Positions 1 to 7,091 of a stretch of 8,438 nt of DNA are shown piece after piece. The notes under the pieces were generated by a model. That model searched no databases. It had not been told where the DNA came from and was given only the letters and a program-made list of their open reading frames with translations. This stretch comes from an uncultured Patescibacteria group bacterium. Lineage in GTDB: Bacteria > Patescibacteriota > Microgenomatia > UBA1406 > GWC2-37-13. The position numbers were made by a program, and so were the translations under genes. Numbering within the stretch: position 1 is the stretch's first letter; every line of letters begins with the position of its first letter. The stretch is from the NCBI GenBank assembly GCA_938010745.1, contig CALLVF010000069.1:1-8438 (forward strand). Direction: 5' to 3'.

Positions 1-31
1 ATTGACAGGATATTAGTAAGTTATATTTAAT

Positions 32-2986
32 TTATTGCCAAGCATCGCAAACCATTCGAAAAGGGCAAAAGTCACACCAGAGACCAACGTTAGGGGGGAA
101 TTTATTTTGGCGTATTGATCTAACAATTTTAATAATTTCGCTTTTTAGTTTTTTAATATCATCCTCGGTTTTTTTTATGGAAAATTTTTTTGTTTCAGAA
201 AGAAAATAAAAGGTTAGATTGACTTGATTTAATTTTTTTCCATATAAACCAGGATTAGTAGCGGCGTAGGCATAAAGAATAAGTTGAAGATCTTTTTTTA
301 GTTCATTATCTTGGGGTATTTTTCCTGTTTTGTAGTCAATGATTTCAATCCCTTTTTCTTTGTATTTATCAACTCTATCAATCTTTCCAGTCAGAAAAAT
401 GTCAGAGTCAATTTTGATCTTAAAAAATTTTTCTAGATCAATAATAATTAATTTTTTGTTATGAAATTTATTGAAAAAATTTTTTAACATTTTTTCCCCT
501 TCTTTTTTCATCTGTTTTTCGTGGCTTGAGGAATTATAACCTACAGGAATCCACTGATTTTTGTAGATTTCAAGCAGTGTTTTAAGACCAGTGTTTTTAT
601 TTTTTTTGAATTCAAGATAAAATTTTTGAAGGGTTTTGTGAATAGTATCCCCGAAAGAGGCGGCAGCTGAAGGAAGGGTGGGGATATTTAAAACAAATTG
701 ATACTTATATTGCAGCGGACAACGCTTATACGTTTCCATTTGGGTATAAGAAAGAGTGGTAATTTTCGTTTTTTGCTCTGGTATTTTTTCTTCATTTTTT
801 TTAAAATCAAAAATTGACAACTGTTTTTTTTCTAAATCTTTTTTAATTAAATATTTTTTAATGAAATCTTCTCCCAGGACTTCAATTATAAAAGGAGAAA
901 TCTTTTGCTGTCTTTTTCCTTCACCATAAAAACGTGAAGCGGTTAAAAATACTTTTTCCATCGCTCGTGTTAATCCAACGTAAAAAAGTCTTCTTTCTTC
1001 TTGCTCATGATAATTACCTACTGGAAGAATTTCTTTTATTAGTGGATCGGGAACAGGAATGATTTCTTTTCTTTGATAGGTTGGGAATCTACCAGCTGTT
1101 AAATTAACTAAAAAAACAACCGGAAACTCCAATCCTTTAGCTGAATGGACAGTTAGGAGATTGACAGCATTATTGTCTTGAAAATCAATTTGGCTGGCAG
1201 TAGGAGATTCACCAAGCTCAAGACTCATTTCTATGTATTCAACGACAGCATTAACAGAGGCATCTTCATGTTCATTCTCGAAAGTTTTTAGTTTTTGAAA
1301 GAATTTAGATATATTTAAAGCCTGTTTTTCTTCTTTATTTGTTTTGTAATTAATAATTTTTTTAAGATATTGGCTATCTTCAAGAAAATAATAAAGAATT
1401 TGTCCGGCGGTTTCTTTTTTTGTCAGACTAAGATGATGTTTTATCATTTTAAAAATTGAGTAAAGTTTATCTTTGGTTTCTTTTTTTAGCAAGGGTAAAT
1501 AATTTTTATAAATTTCAAAATTTTCTTGATTTAATTCTTTAAAGAAAAAAGATAGATAAATCTCAATTGTTTGAAAGAGGGGGAGATTTATTTTTCGAGC
1601 CATTAATAGAAGCATCGTTAAATCCTGACTGTCAAGGGCAAAAATATCCATCGATAATACTCGAAAAAGAGAAGGTGAATCTTCAGGATTGGAAAGAATT
1701 TTAAGATAAGCTATTAAGTCTTTGACTTCGCTTTGTTTAAAAAGCATACCTGGTCCAAGAAATTGACAAGGGATACCAGCTTGACTAAGAGCGCGTCTAA
1801 ATGGCTCAAGATGATTGTTTGCACGTGCTAAAATGGCAAAGTCAGCAAATTTGTGGGAGAGGGAAAGATTCTGTATTTGTTTAACAACAAAGTCGGCCTC
1901 TTCCTCAACTGTTTCGCTAAGATAAAATTTTATTGCTTGATTGTCATTTCTTTTCTGGGCGATAAGGTTTTTGGTTATCCCTAATTTACTTTCTAGAGTG
2001 TCTGGATTATTGTGTTTGATTAATCGATAAGCAGCATTAAGAATTGTTTGTGGTGAACGATAATTTTTAGTTAGAGTAATTTGTTTAGCCTGAGGGTAAT
2101 CTTTCATAAAAGTTAAAATATTAGAAATTGAGGCTCCACGAAACTTGTAGATGCTTTGAGAATCATCACCAACAACGGTTAAGTATGGATTACTTTTGGG
2201 AGGACAAAGTAGTTTAATTAGTTGATATTGAGATATATTGGTATCTTGGAATTCGTCAATTAAAACATACTTAAATTGCTGTTGATATTTTCTGGCAATA
2301 TTGGGTCTTAAACGAAAAAGTTTTATTAAATAAAAAACCAAATCAGCAAAATCAAAAAACCCTTCTTTGACTTTTAAAGTTTGATATTTCTTATAAGAAT
2401 TGGCTAGCTCAAGATACTTTTTAGCATCTAAAGAAAAATCATCATTTTCGCTATTTTTTTCTTTTTTATTTTTAATGTCTATTAAATTTAAATTTTTATT
2501 TTTTTTTGCCCATTTTAAATATTCATCGGGTGATATGTCTTCATCTTTTAATCTGGAAAAATGTTGGTGTAATGCTTCTAGAAATTTATTGGGATTTCCT
2601 AAAGGTCTGAAATAATCAAGATCTAACAAAAATAAATTTTTTTTTAAAAAAATTATGGCTTCCGCATCTGTTAAAAGACGAAAAGACGGACTAATCCCAA
2701 TATCAGCTCCTTCTTCTTTAAGAATTTGATCAGCAAAAGAGTGAAATGTAGAAATCCACATTTGAAAATAACCATATGGTAGTGCTTGATCAATCCTTTC
2801 TTGCATTTCTCCAGCAGCTTTTTCGGTGAAGGTTAGAGCAAGGATTTGTTCCGGTTTGGCCAAATTATTTTCAATTAAGTATTTTACTTTTTCCACAATA
2901 ACTCGCGTTTTTCCTGTGCCGGCACCAGCAATAATTAGAAGTGGTCCTTGATTGTACTCAACGGCTTTTTTTTGCTCATCATTCAT
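32..2986 (-). CDS. UvrD/PcrA-like SF1 helicase fused to a RecB/Cas4-like Fe-S nuclease (AdnAB-type)
   Basis: A 984-residue cytoplasmic helicase-nuclease, probably acting in DNA double-strand-break resection or repair. Visible SF1A motifs: Q-motif glutamine Q5; Walker A AGAGTGKT at residues 20-27; motif II IDEFQDT around D244-E245; motif III VVGDDSQSIYKFRG at 271-284; NYRSP motif IV; motif V TVHSAKGLE around H614; motif VI EERRLFYVGLTRA ending near R674. The C-terminal PD-(D/E)XK domain shows H783 (GDTIH), D870 (GKIDRVD), D884-Y-K886 (DYKTGK) and Q901-Y905. Four cysteines, C756 and C971-x2-C974-x5-C980, match the 4Fe-4S staple of AddB, AdnA/AdnB and Cas4 nucleases. All catalytic residues are present, so both activities are predicted. 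The start is secure because an in-frame TAA lies four codons upstream. It begins 2 nt after the reconstructed DUF1189 stop, implying one operon, and has no Shine-Dalgarno sequence. Whether it works alone or with a second subunit cannot be seen here. Confidence 0.93.
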   Translation of the reverse strand: MNDEQKKAVEYNQGPLLIIAGAGTGKTRVIVEKVKYLIENNLAKPEQILALTFTEKAAGEMQERIDQALPYGYFQMWISTFHSFADQILKEEGADIGISPSFRLLTDAEAIIFLKKNLFLLDLDYFRPLGNPNKFLEALHQHFSRLKDEDISPDEYLKWAKKNKNLNLIDIKNKKEKNSENDDFSLDAKKYLELANSYKKYQTLKVKEGFFDFADLVFYLIKLFRLRPNIARKYQQQFKYVLIDEFQDTNISQYQLIKLLCPPKSNPYLTVVGDDSQSIYKFRGASISNILTFMKDYPQAKQITLTKNYRSPQTILNAAYRLIKHNNPDTLESKLGITKNLIAQKRNDNQAIKFYLSETVEEEADFVVKQIQNLSLSHKFADFAILARANNHLEPFRRALSQAGIPCQFLGPGMLFKQSEVKDLIAYLKILSNPEDSPSLFRVLSMDIFALDSQDLTMLLLMARKINLPLFQTIEIYLSFFFKELNQENFEIYKNYLPLLKKETKDKLYSIFKMIKHHLSLTKKETAGQILYYFLEDSQYLKKIINYKTNKEEKQALNISKFFQKLKTFENEHEDASVNAVVEYIEMSLELGESPTASQIDFQDNNAVNLLTVHSAKGLEFPVVFLVNLTAGRFPTYQRKEIIPVPDPLIKEILPVGNYHEQEERRLFYVGLTRAMEKVFLTASRFYGEGKRQQKISPFIIEVLGEDFIKKYLIKKDLEKKQLSIFDFKKNEEKIPEQKTKITTLSYTQMETYKRCPLQYKYQFVLNIPTLPSAAASFGDTIHKTLQKFYLEFKKNKNTGLKTLLEIYKNQWIPVGYNSSSHEKQMKKEGEKMLKNFFNKFHNKKLIIIDLEKFFKIKIDSDIFLTGKIDRVDKYKEKGIEIIDYKTGKIPQDNELKKDLQLILYAYAATNPGLYGKKLNQVNLTFYFLSETKKFSIKKTEDDIKKLKSEIIKIVRSIRQNKFPPNVGLWCDFCPFRMVCDAWQ

Positions 2987-2988
2987 GA

Positions 2989-3906
2989 TTAAATTTTATC
3001 ATGATTTCTTGTTGGAGAATAAGCGTGGTGAATACCAGCAAAAATGAATGTAAAAATAAGAATAAAAAAAGAAATAAAAAACAGAATTTGATTATATAAC
3101 AGCAAATCCACTTTTAATTGCACAAAAGGTTGAATAATAATTAGAAAATAATAAAAAAAAGTGGAAACGTAATCGCATGAAGTCCGATTTGGAAAATTTT
3201 TTTAAAGTGTACTTTTTTGTTTATAACAACTTTGTAAAGTAAGAAATTAGCAAAGCAAGCAAGCAAAAGATAAAATAGAGTGATTAAAATTGAAAAAACA
3301 ATTGAGAAAGAAAGAAAAATAAATGAAAATAAAAAGTAAATTAAGTAAAAATTTTTTATAAAATTACTGTTAAATGTGTTGGATAAATTATTCACGTATT
3401 CTTTGTCAATGATTAAAGAAGAAAGATGGTTAAGGGAAATTTTTAGATATGATTCTTTTTTATCTTTCGGTTTAATGTTAAAAACTAAATCCTTGGCTGT
3501 CAACAACAATAGCGAGTTATAAATTTCAATCTTTTCTGCTGAAGCGCTTTCGTCAACAACAAAAAGCAATTTTTTCTTATCATGGTAATCTATCCACAAA
3601 AAATATGGATAGTTATAATTAGTGAATGCTAATCCATTTTTCACAGTAATGATCAAATCGCTGGGGTATTTTTGAAGGCTGTTTACAAAAATATTTAGAT
3701 TATTGATTATTTTTTTTGGTGAATTTCGAATAAAGAATTGCAAAAAAAAAGATAAAATTTAACACTATAAGAAGATAAAAGAAGTATTTTATTGAAAAAT
3801 CAAGTGGAGCTTTTGTAATTTTCTTGTAATAACTACTAATAGGAAGAAAACTTTTTTCAAAAACAAGTAAAAAGGACTTGACTTTTTTCATTATAACCTT
3901 TATCAT
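2989..3906 (-). pseudogene. DUF1189-like membrane protein gene, split by two opposite one-base frameshifts
   Basis: The sequence shows three pieces in two frames. Piece 1 starts at 3906 (or, more likely, at the internal Met at 3891) and encodes a leader plus a first membrane helix. Piece 2 (about 3743-3141) carries the soluble part, with YPSDLIITVKNG and YPYFLWIDYHD, and two helices. Piece 3 (about 3153-2989) adds two more helices and ends NHDKI. Dropping one T from the run at 3750-3742 and adding one T at 3160-3153 joins them into about 305 residues with five predicted membrane segments. The soluble-region wording resembles DUF1189 (PF06691), a bacterial membrane family of unknown function; this is my recognition, not a search. 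The shifts could reflect gene decay, polymerase slippage or sequencing error. The neighbours contain equally long homopolymers without shifts. The reconstructed stop lies 2 nt before the helicase start. Confidence 0.68.
3878..3906 (+). promoter_or_regulatory. Predicted promoter for tuf-rpsJ
   Basis: TTGACT (3878-3883), a 17-nt spacer and TATCAT (3901-3906) match a sigma-70-type promoter with one mismatch in each box. Transcription would start near 3913, giving a tuf leader of about 95 nt that contains the 3930-3967 hairpin. An alternative, TTGGAC (3953-3958) with TATATA (3977-3982) and an 18-nt spacer, would start inside the leader and place the -35 box in the hairpin. Promoter calls in AT-rich DNA are prone to chance matches. 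Confidence 0.5.
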
Positions 3907-3931
3907 AATAAAACCTTAAACAGAAAGTCAA
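3902..3931 (-). promoter_or_regulatory. Predicted divergent promoter for the DUF1189-helicase operon
   Basis: On the minus strand, TTGACT (3931-3926), an 18-nt spacer and TATGAT (3907-3902) form a sigma-70-type promoter. Its -10 box overlaps the tuf -10 box on the other strand. The start of transcription would fall near 3895, after the ATG at 3906. The DUF1189 start at 3891 therefore fits better and would be almost leaderless. An AAAGG at 3901-3897 before that ATG could be a Shine-Dalgarno sequence only if the transcript begins slightly earlier. Confidence 0.45.
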
Positions 3932-3967
3932 GCGAGAGTGTTCCAAACTGATTTGGACCATTCGCTT
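3930..3967 (+). promoter_or_regulatory. Long hairpin in the tuf leader
   Basis: The outer stem AAGCGA (3930-3935) pairs with TCGCTT (3962-3967). A GA bulge, a GTG/CAT stem and a T-C mismatch follow, then a perfect inner stem TCCAAA (3942-3947) with TTTGGA (3952-3957) around the tetraloop CTGA. The hairpin lies 40 nt before the tuf ATG. It has no T tract directly after it, so it is not a standard terminator. It may stabilise the mRNA, control translation, or act as a DNA operator. No known leader family was recognised. Confidence 0.55.
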
Positions 3968-4007
3968 CATCTATTTTATATAAGTTATTAATTTTTAGCA
4001 AAAAAAT

Positions 4008-5192
4008 ATGGCAGAAGGAGTATTTCAAAGAACAAAACCACATTTAAATATTGGTACTATTGGCCATGTTGATCATGGAAAAACTACGCTTACTTCAGCA
4101 ATTCATTATGTATTGTCAAAAAAAGGTAAAGCGAAATTTCTTAAGTACGAAGAAATTGATAAAGCACCCGAGGAAAGAGCGCGAGGTGTAACCATTAATC
4201 TTCATCACAGTGAGTATGAAACTGATAAAAGGCATTATGCTCATATTGATGCCCCCGGACATGCAGATTATATTAAAAACATGATAACAGGAGCTGCTCA
4301 AATGGATGGAGCAATTTTAGTTGTTTCCGCTCCAGATGGGCCTATGCCTCAAACGAGAGAGCATATTCTTTTAGCCCGACAAGTGAATGTTCCAGCTATT
4401 GTTGTATTTTTAAATAAAGTTGATATGGTGAGCGATAAAGAAATTATTGACTTAGTAGAAATGGAAGTTAGAGATCTTTTGAAAAAGTACGGATTTCCTG
4501 GAGAAACTGTACCGGTAATAAAAGGTAGCGCGCTGAAAGCATTGCAAGATGATCCAGATGCCACTAAATCAATTGAAGAGTTAATGAACGCCGTTGATCA
4601 ATACATTCCCGAACCGGTAAGGGCTACTGATAAACCATTCTTAATGCCAATTGAAGATGTTTTTACCATTTCAGGGAGAGGTACTGTAGTGACAGGAAGA
4701 GTGGAAAGAGGCATTGCTAAATTTAATGAAGAAATGGAAATTGTAGGTTTAAAAGAAACAAAAAAGACAGTAATCACGGGTATTGAGATGTTTAGAAAAA
4801 GTTTGGATGAAGCGAGAGCGGGAGATAATGTTGGATTATTACTTCGTGGTATTGAAAAAAATGATGTGCAGAGAGGGCAAGTAGTCGCTAAACCAGGAAC
4901 AATTACACCACATACCGAATTCGAAGCTGAGATATATGTTTTAACAAAAGAGGAAGGAGGAAGACACACACCTTTCTTCAATGGTTATCGGCCACAGTTT
5001 TACATAAGAACAACAGATGTAACAGGAGAAGTGTCGCTTCCAGCTGGTGTCGAAATGGTAATGCCTGGAGACAATGTAAAGATTACAGGTAAACTAATTT
5101 ACCCAGTAGCACTAGAAGAAGGTTTAAAATTCGCTATACGTGAAGGTGGTCATACGGTTGGAGCTGGTGTTGTAACGAAAATCCTTAAATAA
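4008..5192 (+). CDS. tuf: Elongation factor Tu
   Basis: EF-Tu, 394 residues, the cytoplasmic GTPase that delivers aminoacyl-tRNA to the ribosomal A site. The GTP-binding domain shows G1 GHVDHGKT (19-26), the switch I threonine T62 in RGVTI, G3 DAPGH (81-85) with catalytic H85, G4 NKVD (136-139) and G5 SAL (174-176). Domains 2 and 3 follow and end with the typical [17 protein letters not shown] tail. Small departures from the E. coli pattern are RGVTI for RGITI, NKVD for NKCD and a His for Arg in the tail; none should abolish function. The start is fixed by the family's N-terminal [11 protein letters not shown], and the ATG has an A-rich upstream region with no Shine-Dalgarno. It leads rpsJ by 53 nt with no clear terminator between. 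Upstream fusA, rpsG and rpsL are not present; a divergent operon is there instead. Confidence 0.98.
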   Translation: MAEGVFQRTKPHLNIGTIGHVDHGKTTLTSAIHYVLSKKGKAKFLKYEEIDKAPEERARGVTINLHHSEYETDKRHYAHIDAPGHADYIKNMITGAAQMDGAILVVSAPDGPMPQTREHILLARQVNVPAIVVFLNKVDMVSDKEIIDLVEMEVRDLLKKYGFPGETVPVIKGSALKALQDDPDATKSIEELMNAVDQYIPEPVRATDKPFLMPIEDVFTISGRGTVVTGRVERGIAKFNEEMEIVGLKETKKTVITGIEMFRKSLDEARAGDNVGLLLRGIEKNDVQRGQVVAKPGTITPHTEFEAEIYVLTKEEGGRHTPFFNGYRPQFYIRTTDVTGEVSLPAGVEMVMPGDNVKITGKLIYPVALEEGLKFAIREGGHTVGAGVVTKILK

Positions 5193-5245
5193 ATGAAAAA
5201 GATACTAGTAAAAATTTTTATATTTATTTCGATGAGCACCTTGAT

Positions 5246-5554
5246 ATGCCCAAAGGTAGAATTCGCATTAAAATGAAGTCTTACGATTATCGCTTGATAG
5301 ATGACACCTGTCAAAAATTAGTTGACACCGCTTTAAAGACAGGTGCCTCAATTATTGGTCCAATACCACTACCCACGAAAAAAGAAATTTATGTAGTTAA
5401 TAAATCCCCTTTTACTGATAAAGATGCGCGAGAACATTTTGCCTTAAAAATTCATAAACGTTTGATCGATATAATTAATCCAACAAACCAAACGATTGAT
5501 TCTCTTATGCATTTAGAATTACCTGCGGGTGTTGAGGTTGAAGTAAAAATGTAG
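5246..5554 (+). CDS. rpsJ: 30S ribosomal protein S10
   Basis: uS10, 102 residues, the usual length. It is a component of the 30S head and, in other bacteria, the NusE partner of NusB in transcription antitermination. Family signatures are KGRIRIKMKSYDYRLID at the N-terminus, GPIPLPT (38-44) and HKRLIDI (70-76), with the typical LPAGVEVEVK end. The extended loop reads SPFTDKDAR (54-62), differing from the common SPHVNKDSR at the positions around E. coli 56-57 where tigecycline-linked changes occur; this looks like lineage variation. It probably shares a transcript with tuf. No Shine-Dalgarno precedes the ATG. It ends in TAG, the only TAG among the complete genes here, and is followed by an unusually long 112-nt gap before rplC. 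Confidence 0.98.
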   Translation: MPKGRIRIKMKSYDYRLIDDTCQKLVDTALKTGASIIGPIPLPTKKEIYVVNKSPFTDKDAREHFALKIHKRLIDIINPTNQTIDSLMHLELPAGVEVEVKM

Positions 5555-5571
5555 TCTTCGCAAAAATTCAT

Positions 5572-5600
5572 TTGAAATTGAAAGTCTTTTGGTATATAAT
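5572..5600 (+). promoter_or_regulatory. Predicted internal promoter for the rplC-rplV cluster
   Basis: TTGAAA (5572-5577), a 17-nt spacer and a perfect TATAAT (5595-5600) form the best promoter match in the window. It lies just after the rpsJ stop, in the only long gap of the ribosomal cluster. Transcription would begin near 5607, giving a leader of about 60 nt that holds the hairpin elements described next. Confidence 0.62.
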
Positions 5601-5620
5601 ATTTGCGACTTAGTTATTTT

Positions 5621-5651
5621 CCGGATTGGACATTTTTTGACCCCAATCTGG
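5621..5651 (+). promoter_or_regulatory. Putative antiterminator pairing in the rplC leader
   Basis: CCGGATTGG (5621-5629) can pair over all nine positions with CCAATCTGG (5643-5651), with one G-U pair and a 13-nt loop. The second segment lies inside the terminator-like hairpin, covering part of both arms and the loop, so the two structures exclude each other. That is the geometry of an attenuator. It is seen by eye only, with no energy calculation or conservation test. Confidence 0.45.
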
Positions 5652-5663
5652 GGGTCTTTTTTT
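5639..5663 (+). terminator. Intrinsic-terminator-like hairpin just before rplC
   Basis: GACCCC (5639-5644) pairs perfectly with GGGGTC (5651-5656) around the loop AATCTG, followed at once by seven T (5657-5663). The rplC ATG begins 3 nt after the T tract. Downstream of the predicted rplC promoter it could act as an attenuator. It could also end most tuf-rpsJ transcripts. The GGGGG at 5650-5654 is the only G-rich stretch before rplC, so folding might also limit ribosome access. Confidence 0.6.
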
Positions 5664-5666
5664 GTT

Positions 5667-6338
5667 ATGGCGGGTTTTATTTTAGGTCAAAAATTAGAAC
5701 AATCACAGATTTTTAATGAGAACGGTTTGCGATTTCCAGTAACTTTTATAAAAACTTCTCCCTGTTATTTGATTGATATTAAAACAGCCAAGAAAGACGG
5801 CTATTTTGCTGTTAAGCTTGGTTTTGGAAATGCTAAAAACATCAAAAAGCCAGTTCGCGAAGAATTAACTAAAGCGGGGATTAACACCCCGCTTCGTTTT
5901 TTAAAAGAAATAAGATTAGAAAATTTTTTAAAAGATATTCAAGTGGCTGAAGAAAATGGCAAGCCCGTTTTGATTTTTAAAGATAGAAAATTTTTTATAG
6001 GTGATAATATTTTGCCAAAATTTTTTTTCAAAAAGGGAGATTTAGTTAAAGTTACAGGTGTTTCAAAAGGAAAGGGTTTTCAAGGAGTAGTTGGTAGGTA
6101 TCATTTTTCAGGTGGTCCGCGGACGCATGGTCAGTCAGATAGAGAAAGAGCTCCTGGTTCAATTGGACAAACTACAACCCCGGGGCGTGTATACAAAGGT
6201 AAAAGAATGGCAGGAAGAACTGGAGGAAGAAAAGTGACGATTGCAGATTTAGAAATAATTGAGATTAAAGAAGAAGGTTTATTGGTTAAAGGTTTGGTGC
6301 CAGGACCCATAAAGGGATTTTTAGAAATTAAAAGTTAA
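5667..6338 (+). CDS. rplC: 50S ribosomal protein L3
   Basis: uL3, 223 residues from this start, an early-assembling 50S protein that reaches toward the peptidyl-transferase centre. The ATG at 5667 is chosen because the family N-terminus (xxGxxLGxKxxxxQIF) begins there: MAGFILGQKLEQSQIF. The same frame stays open back to 5589, but that part encodes the promoter and hairpin region and has no family similarity. Signatures are KGKGFQGVV, GGPRTHG (149-155) and GSIGQ with Q168, the glutamine that PrmB methylates in E. coli, then TPGRVYKGKRMAG. It opens the cluster controlled by the predicted 5572-5600 promoter and is followed by rplD after 20 nt. Confidence 0.96.
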   Translation: MAGFILGQKLEQSQIFNENGLRFPVTFIKTSPCYLIDIKTAKKDGYFAVKLGFGNAKNIKKPVREELTKAGINTPLRFLKEIRLENFLKDIQVAEENGKPVLIFKDRKFFIGDNILPKFFFKKGDLVKVTGVSKGKGFQGVVGRYHFSGGPRTHGQSDRERAPGSIGQTTTPGRVYKGKRMAGRTGGRKVTIADLEIIEIKEEGLLVKGLVPGPIKGFLEIKS

Positions 6339-6358
6339 TAAGATTTTTAAAAAAATAA

Positions 6359-7078
6359 ATGCAAAAAAAAGAATTAAAGACCAAGAAAGTAAAAAGCAGT
6401 CAAAAAACAAAAGAAAAAGAAGTAGTAAAAAAAACTTCACCACTTGAAATTTCAGTTTTTAATCTCAAAGGGGAAGAAGAAAGTAAGATTAATTTACCAA
6501 AAGAGATTTTTACCGCTAAATCTAATCTTAAATCAATAGCTCAATATATCAGAATCTATTTGGCTAATCAAAGACAAGGGACTGCATCAACAAAAACACG
6601 AGGTGAAGTTAATGGTTCGACAAAAAAAATTTACCGACAAAAGGGGACGGGAAGGGCTCGACATGGAGATATTAAGGCTCCTATTTTTGTTGGTGGTGGA
6701 GTCGTTGGTGGGCCAAAACCTCGTGATTACCGTTTGTCATTTCCTAAAAAACAGAAGAAGCAGGTTCTTTTTTCAGTTTTAACCTACCAACTTAAAGCAG
6801 GAAATATCTTCGCTCTAACAAAAGATGCCTTACAAGTTAACCCTAAAACTAAGGTAATTAGTGATTTTTTAAAAAAGATGAAAATTTATTCGCAAAAAAT
6901 TATTTTTGTTTTACCAAAGATGGAAAAAAATCCCTTTGTTTTAGCTTCAAGAAATCTACCTAAGATTTCTTTTTCAGATCCCCAATCGTTGAATGCTTTT
7001 AAACTTTTGAATAATGAAAAAATTATTTTTATTGAGAGTTCATTACCAATTTTAGAGGAACATTTTCTTAAAAATTAA
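6359..7078 (+). CDS. rplD: 50S ribosomal protein L4 with a lysine-rich N-terminal extension
   Basis: uL4, 239 residues, whose loop lines the peptide exit tunnel; in E. coli it also autoregulates the S10 operon. Core motifs are TKTRGEV (78-84), [11 protein letters not shown] (93-103) and [13 protein letters not shown], followed by the conserved globular C-terminal part. It is about 30 residues longer than the usual 200-210. The excess is an N-terminal segment with 11 lysines in the first 25 residues, encoded by A-rich DNA with two 8-A runs. No later ATG lies between this segment and the core, so the extension appears real unless a non-ATG start is used. There is no Shine-Dalgarno. Spacing is 20 nt after rplC and 13 nt before rplW. 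Confidence 0.95.
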   Translation: MQKKELKTKKVKSSQKTKEKEVVKKTSPLEISVFNLKGEEESKINLPKEIFTAKSNLKSIAQYIRIYLANQRQGTASTKTRGEVNGSTKKIYRQKGTGRARHGDIKAPIFVGGGVVGGPKPRDYRLSFPKKQKKQVLFSVLTYQLKAGNIFALTKDALQVNPKTKVISDFLKKMKIYSQKIIFVLPKMEKNPFVLASRNLPKISFSDPQSLNAFKLLNNEKIIFIESSLPILEEHFLKN

Positions 7079-7091
7079 TTAACTTTTAAAA

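Larger units (their letters stand above)
3877..3932. repeat. Perfect 9-bp inverted repeat carrying both -35 boxes
   Basis: CTTGACTTT at 3877-3885 is the exact reverse complement of AAAGTCAAG at 3924-3932, with 38 bp between the arms. Each arm contains a TTGACT -35-like box pointing inward, so the dyad is what a symmetric divergent promoter would look like. It could also be a binding site for a dimeric regulator, but nothing else supports that. Confidence 0.6.

Noticed and set aside
2400..2615. 71-residue plus-strand frame inside the helicase gene
   Set aside because: It is an antisense shadow of a well-conserved coding region, rich in Phe and Ser from antisense Lys/Glu codons.
3930..3967. 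tuf-leader hairpin as a rho-independent terminator
   Set aside because: The stem is followed by CATCTATTTT and not by a continuous T tract, and on the minus strand no gene ends near it.
4116..4981. Three minus-strand frames inside tuf
   Set aside because: They are antisense to a highly conserved gene and have no recognisable domain.
5193..5276. Small frame starting right after the tuf stop, encoding about 27 residues that look like a lipoprotein signal
   Set aside because: It overlaps the rpsJ start in another frame and has no ribosome-binding site. Short hydrophobic frames are expected by chance in AT-rich DNA.
5589..5666. 26-residue upstream extension of L3 in the same frame
   Set aside because: It has no L3 family similarity, and its DNA is taken up by the promoter -10 box and the hairpin. 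The family N-terminus begins at the ATG at 5667.
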